This document shows, piece by piece, positions 1 to 11,452 of a stretch of DNA of 64,000 bases. A program made the position numbers and the translations under genes. The notes under the pieces are model-generated. The model ran no database searches and was not told where the DNA came from. It saw nothing but the letters and a program-made list of their open reading frames with translations. The first letter of the stretch is position 1; each line of letters begins with the position of its first letter. Source of the DNA: Marsupella aquatica (taxonomy: Eukaryota > Marchantiophyta); assembly GCA_973895155.1 (NCBI GenBank), contig OZ316899.1, positions 12,400,001 through 12,464,000 on the forward strand, read 5' to 3'.

Positions 1-929
1 GGTGTCGTGACGGTGCAAGGGCGCCGTTCCTTTTAGGAAGGGCGGACATGGAGGGAGGAGGCGTGAGTGGGCAGGGCGGGCGCTGATCTCCAAGTTTAGG
101 ATTAGGATCAGGACCAGGAGCGGCCCTGACACTTAGCTTAGTGGGATTGCGGTTCCACTGGTAGGAGCAACACTTGTGCTCCTGCCTTGCTGTACATAGG
201 TAGATCCGGGCAAGTAGATTACTGTTAGGTAGATTAGGCTTACGCTGCAAAGAATTAGGCGGATCCACTACCAGGATAAGTACCTGGGCAGCGGGGAGCT
301 CAGGGCCTCTTCTTTAGCAAGTTTTTAGTTTGCACTAGCCGGGCTGGGATCAAGTAGTAAGAGAAGCTCTCGGTTAGTCATATAGTGACCCTTGTGTATA
401 TTCATGTTTCCTCATGCCTAAGAGCTGAATAGAGTTGGCCTCACGGCTTAGTTCGTAGAGCTTGTGTATGAGATGTACTATTTGTATGGCCAGTGCATGG
501 TTTGACTCAGTCAGAAGGAGTCATTTTGCTATTTGTGTGTCGCATTAACTTGTGTGAAGAGTGCCCACATCAACTAATAGAGGAAGGAAAGTAAGCAGGG
601 GAGTGAGAGTTGGATGTGTCGAGCTGAGAGAGGTCTTAGCGGCTTAACCAAGCCTATTGGGGATCATTCCGGCGGCGGAATCCAAACATACCTAACAAGA
701 CGGAGGGGAAGACAAGGGAAGGCCTAGATTAGGCCGGCTACGTATCTCATGACCCGATGAAGGATCTGTCCAGTATATGTGTGTAAAATGTTAATAGTAG
801 TAGTAGAAGAAGGTTAGCAGCGTCCCATGCCGCTAAGCCGTGAAAACGGCCTCGCCAAGCGCGAAACCTGCGGGAATCGGCTTGAGCTGGGGGGTTTCTT
901 GGGTTTAGGGAGCCATGGGACGCACCACA
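1..929 (+). repeat. GypA LTR, 3' portion (copy 0)
   Basis: The window opens in the last codons of the GypA LTR ORF (Val-Ser-stop, stop at 8-10). The rest is nearly the same as 54783-55701, the 3' part of the GypA solo LTR that has a clean 5-bp target duplication. The end ...GGGACGCACCACA at 929 is the shared LTR terminus. No gene is seen here. The short reading frames around 750-1010 are antisense shadows. No primer-binding site follows at 930, so this is a truncated LTR rather than the 5' LTR of a complete element. Confidence 0.85.
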
Positions 930-1482
930 ACAAGCGCAACTTGCACAGCACTTGCACCACCCACAGCTCAATCGGAGCAAGCTCAATCACTAGCACAACA
1001 CACAACACTCAATCGCACCGCTTGCACAGCACTTGCACCGCCACAGTTCACCGCACTCAATTGCACCGCTTCCACCACTTGCACTCACAATCGCACCGCT
1101 TCCAGCACTCACACCACCACAACTCAGTCGCAACAAGCTCAATCACTGGCAGTGGCACAACACAACACTCAATCGCACCGCCTTAGCTCACCGCACTCAA
1201 TCGCACCGCTTCCACCACTTGCACTCATAATCGCACCGCTCCCAGCACTTGCACCACCACAACTCAGTCGCAGCAAGCTCAATCACTGGCAGTGGCACAA
1301 CACAACACTCAATTGCACCGCCACAGCTCACCGCACTCAATCGCACCGCTTCCACCACTCGCACTCACAATCGCACCGCTTCCAACACTTGCACCACCAC
1401 AACTCAGTCGTAGCAAGCTCAATCACTGGCAGTGGCACAACACAACACTCAATCGCACCGCCACAGCTCACCGCACTCAATT
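930..1482. repeat. Minisatellite, about 140-bp unit, about 4 copies
   Basis: A tandem array rich in CAC/CAA and CGCACCGC. The marker AATCACTGGCAGTGGCACAA recurs at 1141, 1281 and 1421, spaced 140 bp apart. A diverged first unit carries a related marker near 984. The array sits exactly between two GypA LTR ends in opposite orientation (plus copy ends at 929, minus copy begins at 1483). The open frames across it (for example 915-1664) come from its composition and are not credible genes. Confidence 0.85.
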
Positions 1483-2240
1483 TGTGGTGTGTCCCATGGC
1501 TCCCTAAACCCAAGAAACCCCCAACTCAAGCCGATTCCCGCAGGTTTCGCGCTTGGCGAGGCCGTTTCTGCGGCTTAGCGGCATGGGACGCTGCTAACCT
1601 TCTTCTACTACTACTATTAACATTTTACACACATATACTGGACAGATCCTTCATCGGGTCATGAGATACGTAGCCGGCCTAGCGGCATGGGTTGATGAGT
1701 TCACCTCCTAAGAAAGCCGTCTTCTGCAGCTCCCACAATCGAGCGAGCTCCTGCCGTTCTCAAGCTGCCATTTCTGATTCCTCGTCCTCGTAAGTCTTGA
1801 TGTACTCAGTTGCCCGTTCGAACAGGCATCCCCAGAAATGTGCCGCTTGATTGACGTTGCTCATACCCTCCTTAGGTCGATTGTCGGTATCTACTCTCTC
1901 CCCGAGTGCTTGCCTAAGCAGCTGACAGTAGTTGGCCTCCCGTAGTTGTCTGCCTAGTTCGTGCTCGCAAATGAGCCACCATCTCCTGCAAGCGCTCCTT
2001 ACCCCTCTCCTCTGCCGGTCCTTCTTCCCATTGATCCTTCCTAGCCGCCGACGCTTAACGCGCCCTAACCCTAATCGAGTTTTCACCCTCAGCGTCCTTA
2101 CCTCCGGTCTCGGCCCGGGTTCCATGGTTGCCCCTAATTGTTTATATTTTCCTTGTTTTGTCCCTATACTAAGGTGTTCCTAGGGTGCCTTCCTGCTTTA
2201 CCCACTTAACTGGCCGAGTGATTCCTGTCTAGGCATCACA
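1483..2240 (-). repeat. GypA 3' LTR, internally deleted
   Basis: On the minus strand this starts TGTGATGCCTAGACAGG directly after the pol tract at 2241 and ends ...ACACCACA at 1483, the usual TG..CA LTR ends. Only the two extremities remain: about 550 bp of the 5' side (about 1690-2240) joined to about 195 bp of the 3' side (1483-about 1679). Roughly 3 kb or more is missing relative to the solo LTR at 51654-55701. It adjoins pol, so it is the 3' LTR of a minus-strand GypA element. Confidence 0.85.
1688..2125 (-). pseudogene. GypA LTR ORF, N-terminal remnant
   Basis: This matches the start of the long ORF in the GypA solo LTR (ATG at 51769). The basic N-terminal segment is followed by the conserved stretch around NQAAHFWGCLFERATEYIK. 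An in-frame TGA at 1760-1762 replaces an Arg codon found in the other copy. The homologous frame runs on to about 1688, where the internal LTR deletion cuts it. Function is unknown. Confidence 0.75.
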
Positions 2241-3833
2241 TAGCTCCCCACTTAATTGTGAAGCGTCCTCGCGAACAACTTCATCTTCGTCCATATAGTA
2301 TTTCTTGAGGCGGTCATAATGGATGCGAACTGGATATACCTCTCCCGTAATGTTGGCCAATTGTACGGAGCCATTGGGGAACATCATGGTTACTCTAAAG
2401 GGTCCTAACCAGCGAGTGCAAAGCTTTCCTGGAAACCTACTATACCTACTGTCATAAAGTAGCACAAGATCACCGGTGTGAATACTAACTACTTTCAACT
2501 TTTTATCATACTGCTGCTTCATGATATTCTGTCTATATTCTACTCTCTCGGCTGAAATCATTCTCGCCTCCTCTAAAGCTTCTAACCTATATTCTTGCTC
2601 CTTTAGGCTCTCCTCCGCTGAGGCTCTTTCCTCAATTGTAACTTGAAATGTCGGTATCTCAAGTTGCATGGGTACCAGGGCTTCTTGTCCAAAGGTTAAG
2701 AAGAAGGGTGTATGACCGGTAGTGGATTTATAGGCAAGATTGTAAGCAAAAACAGCAGCAAACAATTTATCATCCCAATCGAGTTTGTTCTGAGCTACTG
2801 TCTTGTTCAATATCTTTCCTATAATTCCGTTTGCTCGTTCTGTCAACCCATTTGCCTTTGGATGGTAGGGAGTAGTAGGCCTATGTTTAACTAAATACTG
2901 CTAATTTAAACGACTAATTATTTCATTCAAAAAATGGGTTCCTCTATCACTAACTAATTCTAGGGGTGCTCCATACCTGGTGAAGATCTGCTCATACATG
3001 AATCTAGCCGTAGTAATTGCATCATCCTTTGTTGTTGGTCTGGCCTCTACCCATTTAGTTGCATAATCCGTAGCCAGGATTATGTACTTGTTCCGTCGAG
3101 GGTGGGTCAGTGGTTTCAGAGGTCCAATGTAATCAATACCCCACTTCTCGAATGGTGCCAGAGGTAGAATAGGGTGCAGTGGATGTCTGGTGGACGCCCT
3201 TGGTCCTCCCGCTCGTTGACAAGGATCGCATTGTTTGATAAACTGATAGACATCCTTGTGCAAGGTGGGCCACCAGTAACCGGCATTTAATATCTTCTTA
3301 GACGTGGTTACTGGGGCAAAATGTCCTCCGGCCTCCTCTCCATGCATGGCCCGTAGGACTCGTTTTACCTCTCCCGTTTCCAAACACCTTTGAATCGTGC
3401 CGTTGATTCCATGCTTGTGCAGTATGCCTTTAATGCACTGATACTGTCTGACCTTCCGCACAAAGACTGCGGCTTGCTCTCGGCTTAATCCTGGCTGTAA
3501 TCTGGAAGTGCTGAGAAATTGTAAAATCTCAGGGTACCATGTATCAGCTATTTCCACAACGAATAGCTCCTCGTCGGGGAATCGATCATCGATGCAATCC
3601 GTGGCAGGTTCACCTGTGATCCTTGAAAAGAAGTCGGCATTGGCGTGTAACTTTCCCGGCTTGATCCTCAGCTCATAGTCAAACTCCTGTAATAGCAAAA
3701 TCCATCTTGCTACTCTGCCTGTAAGGTCCGGCTTATTGACTAGGTACTTCAAACTTTCATGATCGGTATGAAAGATTACCTTGTACCCTAGTAAATAATG
3801 CCTAAACTTTTTACAAGAATAAATGACTCCTAA
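2229..3833 (-). pseudogene. GypA pol fragment: RNase H end and integrase
   Basis: C-terminal half of a Ty3/gypsy polyprotein, read on the minus strand from the assembly gap. Order: end of RNase H (FHTDHESLKYLVNKPDLTGR-like), integrase zinc finger (HGEEAGGHF ... CDPCQRAG), integrase core with first Asp in WGIDYIGPL (near 3130), second Asp in VSDRGTHF (near 2945) and the NGLTERANG Glu segment, then a C-terminal tail LVLLYDSRYSRFPGKL, as in Athila/Tat-like elements. No chromodomain is seen. One in-frame TAG at 2898-2900 breaks the frame. The final codons run into the LTR, with the stop at 2229-2231. The upstream part is lost in the gap. Confidence 0.93.
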
Positions 3834-3933
3834 NNNNNNNNNNNNNNNNNNNNNNNNNNNNNNNNNNNNNNNNNNNNNNNNNNNNNNNNNNNNNNNNNNN
3901 NNNNNNNNNNNNNNNNNNNNNNNNNNNNNNNNN
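3834..3933. other. Assembly gap, 100 N
   Basis: Exactly 100 N, the usual placeholder for a gap of unknown length. Minus-strand GypA pol lies to its left and plus-strand GypA LTR to its right. The two flanks should not be assumed to be adjacent in the genome. Confidence 0.99.
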
Positions 3934-5862
3934 GAGAAGCTGAAGAGGAGGACGATCCCATCAATGCCATTCCAACCAGGGATGACACCTGGAAGGGCTG
4001 GGCGGCAACCCTACCAGAGGAGGTGCAACTACATTTTGCACGAGAGGAGGATGCATGCTTTACAGCCATGCAGACCAAGAAGTACCAAGGCTTCATGGCC
4101 GGATCCGGCTTAGAGGCCTTTGTAAGATTACCATGGCTGAAGCCGGAGGTGCCGGATTCAGACCTATTAGAATTCGTGGGGTCATGGGAACCCGAGACCA
4201 ATTCCACGAGGATATATGGAAGGATTTCTATCTTACTCCCAAGGTGATTGCCAAAGTGTTTGGCTTGCCGATGGGCAATAAGACCAAAGTTGATACCAAG
4301 AAGACCTTGCCTGACAAGGAGTTCCGGTCGTTCCCCGGGCCATCAACGAAGAATGGCTTCTTCCGGAACACCTGCACCAACCCGCACATAGGAGAGATGA
4401 TCGACTTCTTGCGGGTGACCATGCATTGTAACTTGCCGAGGGCAGAGATCGGCAAGGCACAGGTCTATCTGGCAGAGAGGCCAGACCCAAGTCGGGACTA
4501 CAACGGGTACCTCCTCAACCAATTGAAGAAGATCTTAAAGGAGGAGCAGCAGGTAATCGGCGTGGGGAGCGTGTCGCGGCTTGGCTATCACATGCCGCTG
4601 TTGTGTCGGTATGCCAGAGGTCAGACCTTTGCCCCAGTACTTCCCCTACAGGTAAGGGCACCCGAGGAAGCTCCAGCACCGAGGCCGGTAGCAGAGAGGC
4701 CTCAACCACCTGTTAGCCCTACGATTGAGCATGTGTTTAGGCCAAGGAAGGAAGACTTGCCGATGCAGCAACCAAGCATGCAGAATCTGCTGAAGATGCT
4801 GGAGAAGGAAAAGATGGCACTGGCACCAGCTTCGGCAGCGGCACCAATACAGGACACTGCCCCAGAGTTCAACCTAAGCAGACTTAGAAGGGAAAACCCC
4901 TTTACCGGAAACAAGGAGAGAATCAGGCCAGAATCCAAGCCAGGTGTTTGAATGTACGTGGGAGTCTCAAGCTCTGAATCTGAGGCAGAATTGCCTGAAG
5001 CTCCTACCAGCGAAGAGGAGAGGGAGAAGCCGGAAGTCCAAGAGGTGGAGGAGGAAGTGGAGGACTGCAGCCATGATAACTCCGGCTATGGGTCGGACCA
5101 TCACGTTCCAGGAGTAAGGACCTGTGGCCGGTTTGTCCCCACACTTCCAAGGGTAGTTCGAGGGGACCCCAACCAGCAGAGTAGCCCCGAGTCTCCCCCA
5201 CCAGATGTTGCTCCCCCGAGCTTTGACGGCATAAAGCAGACGGCACAGGAATTTGAGGAGCGACTTAGGGAAGCAGAGGAGGCAGCCCTGGCTAGGGAAA
5301 AGGATTTGCCAGGAGGAGATTGGCCGGAGGACATCAGGCGGCTAGCCAAAAAAGGAAGCAAACCTCTAGCCACGATTGAAGAGGTCCGCAAGACGGCTTG
5401 GGAGCAGAGGCCGCGTTGGGCGATGCCGATCACTTCTACTTACTCCACCTACGCTAAGAATAGAGCCATGGAGTATGGTGAGATATGTGGGGAACTTGCG
5501 CTCGACATCTTTGGGGAGGAGTTGGAGGTAGGACCCTTTTTCCATAGGGAGCAGTTGGAGAAGCACCAATTAGAAGAAGCGGTGGCTTTAGAGAGAAGCA
5601 AGAAGGATGAGGTCATCCAGCGGCTTAGGAGGATGGAAGCCGAGATTGAAGATCTAAGGGCGGCCATGAAAGCCCAGGATGAACTACGGATTAAGCGGCA
5701 TGAGCTGAACATCATGCAGGGGCAGTTGGACACCGCGCAGGCTGATAATCAGACTATCAAGGATAAAATAACTCAGACCCAGGGAGAATTGGCCGACGCA
5801 ATCAAGGACAGGGAGAAATGGAAGAAGGAGCTGAGAGACGCAGAGGAGAGGGGAGGGGTGTG
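3934..5862 (+). pseudogene. GypA LTR ORF, partial and decayed (copy 1)
   Basis: Matches the LTR-encoded ORF of 51769-54789 and 61055-64000. It begins in the acidic linker EEEDDPINAIP. It covers the conserved globular region (KDFYLTPKVI, GLPMGNKTK, LLNQLKKILKEEQQ) and the Pro/Glu-rich linker, and enters the coiled coil. Defects: a one-base loss near 4217, an in-frame TGA at 4949-4951 where another copy has Arg, and an abrupt end near 5845 where the sequence switches to an inverted piece of GypC LTR. Function is unknown. The presence of the 180-codon linker shows what the solo LTR at 51654 has lost. Confidence 0.85.
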
Positions 5863-5995
5863 AGTACAAAAGTAGTCAAGGGGACTACCTCTCTAGAAGT
5901 GGAGAGTTGAAACTACTTATGTATGGAGTGATTAGACATGTAGGCACATTTCAGAAGTTTTGTCAATCCTTTGTGACCTGTGAGCTATGATCGGA
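5846..5995 (+). repeat. Inverted fragment of GypC LTR
   Basis: About 150 bp close to the reverse complement of 6440-6597 inside the GypC 3' LTR; for example GTGTGAGTACAAAAGTAGTC here pairs with GACTACTTTTGTACTCACAC there. It interrupts GypA LTR sequence, so the region 5846-6597 could fold into a large hairpin. It may be a remnant of a second GypC LTR in the other orientation. Confidence 0.75.
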
Positions 5996-6368
5996 AGGAA
6001 CCCGTGTTCACAGCAAGACCAGGAGAGCAGCGAGGGGAGTCGATAGTCCAAGTTGGGGAGGAGGTGGTGGAGGACTACGGCAATGATGACTCCGGCTATG
6101 GGTTGGACCATCATGTTCCAAGAATAAGGACCTATGGCCGTTTCATCCCTACGCTTCCAAGAGTAGTTCGAGGGGACCCCACCCAGCAGAGCAGCCCCGA
6201 GTCTTCCCCACCAGATGTCGCTCCCCCAAGCTTTGACGGAATAAAACGGACGGTACAAGAATTTCAGGAGCGACTCAGGGAGGAAGAGAAGGCAACCCTG
6301 GCTAGGGAGAAAGATTTACCAGGAGGAGAATGGCCAGAGGACATCCGGCGGCTTGTAGAAAAACAAAG
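5996..6368 (+). pseudogene. GypA LTR ORF piece before the GypC insertion
   Basis: Homologous to about 5010-5370. It encodes the linker around GYGLDHHVPRI and the block PPDVAPPSFDGIK ... AREKDLPGGEWPEDIRRL. The open frame continues artificially into the GypC LTR. The true continuation is at 19414, after the target duplication CAAAG. Confidence 0.8.
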
Positions 6369-8238
6369 TGTCAAACACTTGTCAAGGAGCTTAAGCGGCT
6401 TTTCTCCCCAAAAGACTACCTAATACCTGATCCATATCATACCAGGGTCACAAAGGATTGACAAAACTTCTAAAATGTGCCTACAATGACTAATCACTCC
6501 ATACATAAGTAGTTTCAACTCTCCACTTCTAGAGAGGTAGTCCCCTTGACTACTTTTGTACTCACACCCTTCCCCTCTCCTCTACTCCAAGGATCAGCAA
6601 GGGGGATCTCCGCTCCAAGCTGTCACCTTAGAGAAGAGTCTCACACAAACACCCAAGAACCAAAGTACTTTCCTCTTCAAGCTTAAGTCTCCTCAAGACC
6701 CTCAAAGTAGTGTTACACCTCAACCTTGCCCCCTGGCCTTGGTTTGGGTCCACACATCCCCTTTGAGCTCTAGAGAAGGCTCCTCTATCTAAGGACTCTT
6801 CCTCTTGTTCTTACTTCTTGTTAACACCATACACCAAGCAAAATACTTTCCACCCTCAAGCTATAATCCTCTCTAAGTCTCAAAGTAGTGCTCTACCTTA
6901 ACCTTGCCTCTTAGCCTTGGTTTTGTACTGGCACATCCCCTTCAAGCTTAGACCAAGATTACATCATAGCATGGACTCTTCTCTTGCTCTCATATGCTTC
7001 AAATGCACTCACACTTAATGGTCACAATGAAGATTGGCAAGTCTCCTTTTATTGCATCACCTTTACAACAAAAGTTCACTACACATTCTCCACACTAAGC
7101 ATGGACCACCTCTCCCTTCTCAAGCTTAGCCCTACCTTGGCAAGGTAGAGATTCCACTTAAGAGATGAGACTCCCGGTCCCTAACAAATGAAAACTTCCT
7201 CCTTATATACTATTCTCCTTCCACACCACACCAAGGTAGCCCACCAAGGACCAAGGACCAAAGTAGCCCACCAAGGACCAAGGACCAAGGACCAAGGACC
7301 AAGGTAGCCCACCAAAGTCCTACTAACTACCAAAGTCACACTACAATGAAAGTCCAACTAACTACCACTCCCACTCAAGCTCCTTCACCTTGTGATTGCC
7401 TGGTCTATTCAACCATCTCCTAGCCGCCCTTGTGCTTGACTTATTCCTGCCTTGTGGTAGCCTTGTCGAAGCGTTTTTACACTTAGTCGGATTTTGTTAT
7501 TTGGGAAAAACTATAATTCCCCGGCCCATATTGTACCCACCGCCAAAACTCACCCATAAGGCCAAAAGGACTTTTGAGTAGATCCATAGATTTTCTTGGC
7601 ATAGGGCTATGTCCTGGTTTACTAAGATCTAAACAAAACCCTATAACCAATTTTCTAAAATTAGGTAAAGAGGGTTAATTCTTATGTTTTCCAAAATTCT
7701 TCTCAACTTTGAGATGCTTCCAAAAAGTAACCAAAGGTAACCAAATTCTCCCATAAGTTTCCAGGGATAGAGTGGACCATATTTAACCTATTTTGCAACT
7801 TGTAACCCATAACTTTTCCCATCAGCTATTTTTCCCGAGACCCGCTATTTGGTAACTTTAAGTTTTGCCAAAATACTTACAACTCCTAGGTTAAGACCCC
7901 ACTTGACTTTGTGACTTTTATGTGTGGTCTAGGGACTATCTAGCACCTATAGGGTGAGTCTTAGCAAAACTTATCACTCAAAAGTATCGGTCATGCCTTC
8001 GGCCCGACTTGCCGACTACCGTAACTTTTTTCCGCCCTTACAAATAACTTACTCAACTCTTGATACTTCTTAGAGAAACATGTCCTCTCCCTCAATTTAT
8101 TTCCCTACTCTACTTCCCTAGTTATTAAGTTACCTTAAACCTAACAACTCCGCTAATCACTAAACTATGTAATTACTACTCCTTGAAAGCAAAAAACTGA
8201 CGCATTTCCTACTCAAGCCTCCCTTGAGCCATTCCACA
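6369..8238 (-). repeat. GypC 3' LTR
   Basis: 1870 bp. On the plus strand it runs from TGTCAAACACTTGTC to CCATTCCACA; on the element strand it starts TGTGGAATGG. Next to it at 8239-8255 is the polypurine-type tract AAGTAGGGGGCTA (element strand). A short minisatellite of GTAGCCCACCAAGGACCAAGG-type units lies at about 7222-7316 and has fewer units than in the 5' LTR. Only short reading frames occur in it. Confidence 0.93.
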
Positions 8239-8278
8239 TAGCCCCCTACTTAAGTGTGCAGCGTCCCCGCAAACACAC

Positions 8279-8441
8279 TTATTCCTGATTATAGTATTGC
8301 TTCAATCGATCATGGTGCACTCTAGTAGGGAACACCTCTCCTTCAAGAGTAGCAAGCTGAATTGACCCATTAGCATAAACCTGGTGAACAACATAAGGAC
8401 CCAACCATCTAGTATGCAACTTGCCTGGAAAATGAGCATAC
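8279..8441 (-). pseudogene. GypC pol C-terminus
   Basis: Continuation of GypC integrase beyond the ElemD insertion. It encodes the tail HFPGKLHTRWLGPYVV through QYYNQE to a TAA at 8279-8281, homologous to the GypB and GypA pol ends. ElemD (8442-11452, target duplication CATAC) separates it from the rest at 11453. Unlike GypA and GypB, this pol stops before the LTR. Confidence 0.85.
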
Positions 8442-8584
8442 TGTTGTAACTCATACTTGAGTTAAGTCTACCTTTGGGATAACTACCTATGTAACTACCC
8501 TAACTACTTAGGCTGTAGCCACATGTACATATTCTACCAAGAGTAAAGATGGAACCAACTCTTTGTCTCATTTCTCCCACAACA
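8442..8584 (+). repeat. ElemD 5' LTR
   Basis: 143 bp, TGTTG...CAACA, identical by eye to 11310-11452. The putative primer site begins at 8585. Confidence 0.92.
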
Positions 8585-11309
8585 CGTTATCAGCACGAGC
8601 CTAAGACTGGCTGAATTTTTAGGCCATGACTGATTCAACCTAAGACAAAGAAAGGAGGGAGAGCCCTGAAGACGTGATTTGAATGTGCCAAAGTTTTTTT
8701 AGTTTTTTTCTGCGAGAACTGCTTGAAGCGCTGCAGCTCGCTTTGCACTCTGAATTGAGGCGGAATGTGGACGAAGATGGCATTTGATGTTAGCTTGAAT
8801 GCGGCCAATTGTGTGAAGGGAAAGTGGAATGTATTGTGAGCAAATGGCGTCCGCATCGTTTGTTGTTGGCTTGGGCTATGCACGTTGGGATCCCGCTCGT
8901 CCTAAGTTTCATGGTTGCTATTGGATGTCTTCTTCTCATTTTTAACAAATTTTTTGAGCAATGGATTCCCTCGATCTTGGTGTCTCTGTCAACTTTAAGT
9001 GCAGAATTGCGATGATGCCTCATCGATATTTCAGTTTTGAAGCGACCTATTGCCTCGGAAGTTATCAAATTCCTAGGTTAATTCTGCACAGTGGCAAGGA
9101 TTACGAAGATATCATGGTCCCTGCGGAATTCCTGTTGTGTCTCTTCATTCCTGCCGTGCAATGAGGACTGCGGGAAAGGCAATGCTATCCCCGCTTAGGG
9201 TCTTAGTTCCCAAAGTCACACAGTGATTCTTTCATTGTTATCCGCGAATGAATTTTCATCGTAGTCCTGCTTTGCATTCTGAACTGGCCTGCGCCACATT
9301 AGTTCACACATGCGTCAATAGTCCTGGTCCAGTCCGTTTCACTACGTTCTCTTACTCTTTCTCCACCGGTACTACCAATCTGTTTGTGAGTTCCTGGAGT
9401 TGATGAAGTTAATTGGATTGATTTCTCATTCTTCTTACCGAAAACTGTGACCAAGAAAACTATGCAAGCACATTGAATTGAGAGCGAAGCCACTGGAAAC
9501 TCCTACAATTGTCCGGAGGTCTGCTACGTTGAAAGATAGCAATGCAAGGAATGCGGTGAATTGTGTCATGCAACTACATTACGGTAAGCCGCGGATAAAG
9601 GCCTCGGCTGCTCAGGAGATGTCGCCCGAGTACGAGGAAAACAAAGTGGAGAAGAGAAGAGGGGACTCGGACACTCTGTCGCACCGCGGAAAGTTCTCTC
9701 CCTTAGGCATTTTTTGTGCCTTCGATTTCTTCTTCCTCGTTATCAAAGGCAAACACAAGGATGAGGAAAGTAAGGAGGATAGCGATGACCAATGGGAGTC
9801 CCAAAGTTACGGCACCTATAGCACAGAAGGACACAGAATGCCAGTTTTGGTAAACAACAGTTCTCGTGAGATTGGCAGTATGCATGGATAAGATGGAACA
9901 ATCCACGACCAGGGGTAGGGGCATTGGTGTTATGAGCTTACGAGTTGACCATTGGGAGCACGAACCAAGAGAAGCTTGGAGAAAAGAGGATAAGAGCACG
10001 AAGGGAACGCGCGCAGCAAAGAACAAATCTCGCAACAAAAATGCTGAAACGTCAAGAAAACGTCGAGAACATACCGCTAAGTGCAAACCCTCCTTAATTG
10101 CAAAACCCATCAAATAGATTTGCGTATACAAAGAACAATGTGCACTGAACCAGGGAAACACACATACTAAGAACGGGGACGAAATGGCATTAAAATGAAA
10201 GATATCTATTGGAAAGATTACCATATAAGAATTGCCATTCACAAATTCAGGGGGAGAATTGTTTTTCCCAACGTGCCTACTGCATTTAAAAGCTGCCTAC
10301 GGCACTTAAAAGTTCAGCTCCGTGCCTACTACACATGGAAGCCAATGAGTGCGTACTGCACATGGAAGCCAATGAGTGCGTACTGCACATGGAAGTAAAT
10401 GACAAATTGAGGGGGAGACCTCAAGTAAGACTTGACATCAAGCAATGTAACCCATGGGATGTGCCTATTGCACAAGTGCCTTTCGCACCAATGAATACCT
10501 AAAAATGGAACTTTATTCCATGCATATGGCAAATCATGAAATCTAAGGAATTTTTATAAATGATTGAACATGATGTTAACACAATCACTTACCAATACTT
10601 GATGAGGTATACTGGATATTAAAGTACCATATGATAATATGAGGTACAGTACCAGGTCATAAGGTACCATAAGGTGAGACATGGCATGGTAAGGCACCAT
10701 AAGAGATGGTGCGCCATACCCCAATATGATAACCCTATGTTATGGATATGGTACGTGATATGGTTCAAATAGGTTATGCCCACACCAAATCTAGGATTGG
10801 ACACCCAATCCAATTCCAAAGCCATGGATTACACCATATCATCTTCATTTTGTACTAATACTTTGCTTTGTCATGGCATGTAATCTGTGACCATCAAGGA
10901 GTCTCCATTTCCCGATTGGAAGGAGACACGAGAAACAATCAACCAAGGAGGATCTTCAACAAGCCTATAGTGCTGACAAGCACCTTAAGAGACTTTGTAG
11001 AAATTACACATACACTATATGCTTAAACCCAATTATGTTACACCCATGGGGATGGTAATACTCTTTCCTCCCACAAAGAAAGTAGGGGAGGTTTTAATGA
11101 GGTTACATCCCCCACTTACACTTTACCATACAACATGAATTATAAGACATCTATTAGGAGAAGCTTGACATTCATTTATAGTAGACTTGAGATGACTACA
11201 CCATTTATAAAATAGGCTAGACATAAACAAAACCTATTGTATACCACTGAATATACCCAAAGTAGACTCTTGATTGTAACATTTCAACCCCAATGTTACA
11301 AAGGGGGAG
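8585..11309 (+). other. ElemD interior, no retrotransposon enzymes
   Basis: No gag or pol motif appears in any frame. Two stretches look protein-like but unrecognised. A plus-strand frame at 8809-9015 has a hydrophobic run (GIPLVLSFMVAIGCLLLIF). A minus-strand frame at 9703-10242 (179 codons) has one (GLPLVIAILLTFLILVFAF) followed by an acidic segment. Both could be one membrane helix from captured host sequence, in opposite orientation. Around 10260-10400 a 27-bp unit built on TACTGCACATGGAAGCCAAT is tandemly repeated, and GGGGGAG purine tracts recur at about 10240, 10412 and 11302. Confidence 0.5.
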
Positions 11310-11452
11310 TGTTGTAACTCATACTTGAGTTAAGTCTACCTTTGGGATAACTACCTATGTAACTACCCTAACTACTTAGGCTGTAGCCACATGTACATAT
11401 TCTACCAAGAGTAAAGATGGAACCAACTCTTTGTCTCATTTCTCCCACAACA
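11310..11452 (+). repeat. ElemD 3' LTR
   Basis: 143 bp, preceded by the polypurine tract AAAGGGGGAG (about 11300-11309). Target duplication CATAC follows at 11453-11457. Confidence 0.92.

Larger units (their letters stand above)
8442..11452 (+). mobile_element. ElemD: short-LTR (TRIM/LARD-like, Copia-type) element
   Basis: Identical 143-bp LTRs at 8442-8584 and 11310-11452 begin TGTTGTAACTC and end CCCACAACA, the inverted ends usual for Copia elements. Target duplication CATAC is at 8437-8441 and 11453-11457. After the left LTR comes CGTTATCAGCACGAG, in the primer-site position (tRNA not assigned). Before the right LTR comes the polypurine tract AAAGGGGGAG. No gag, protease, integrase or RT is seen in the 2.7-kb interior, so it is non-autonomous. 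LTR identity suggests a recent insertion. Confidence 0.92.

Noticed and set aside
915-1664. 249-codon open frame
   Set aside because: It runs through the minisatellite and then an inverted LTR end. The Thr/Ala/His/Gln-rich translation is periodic and reflects the 140-bp repeat.
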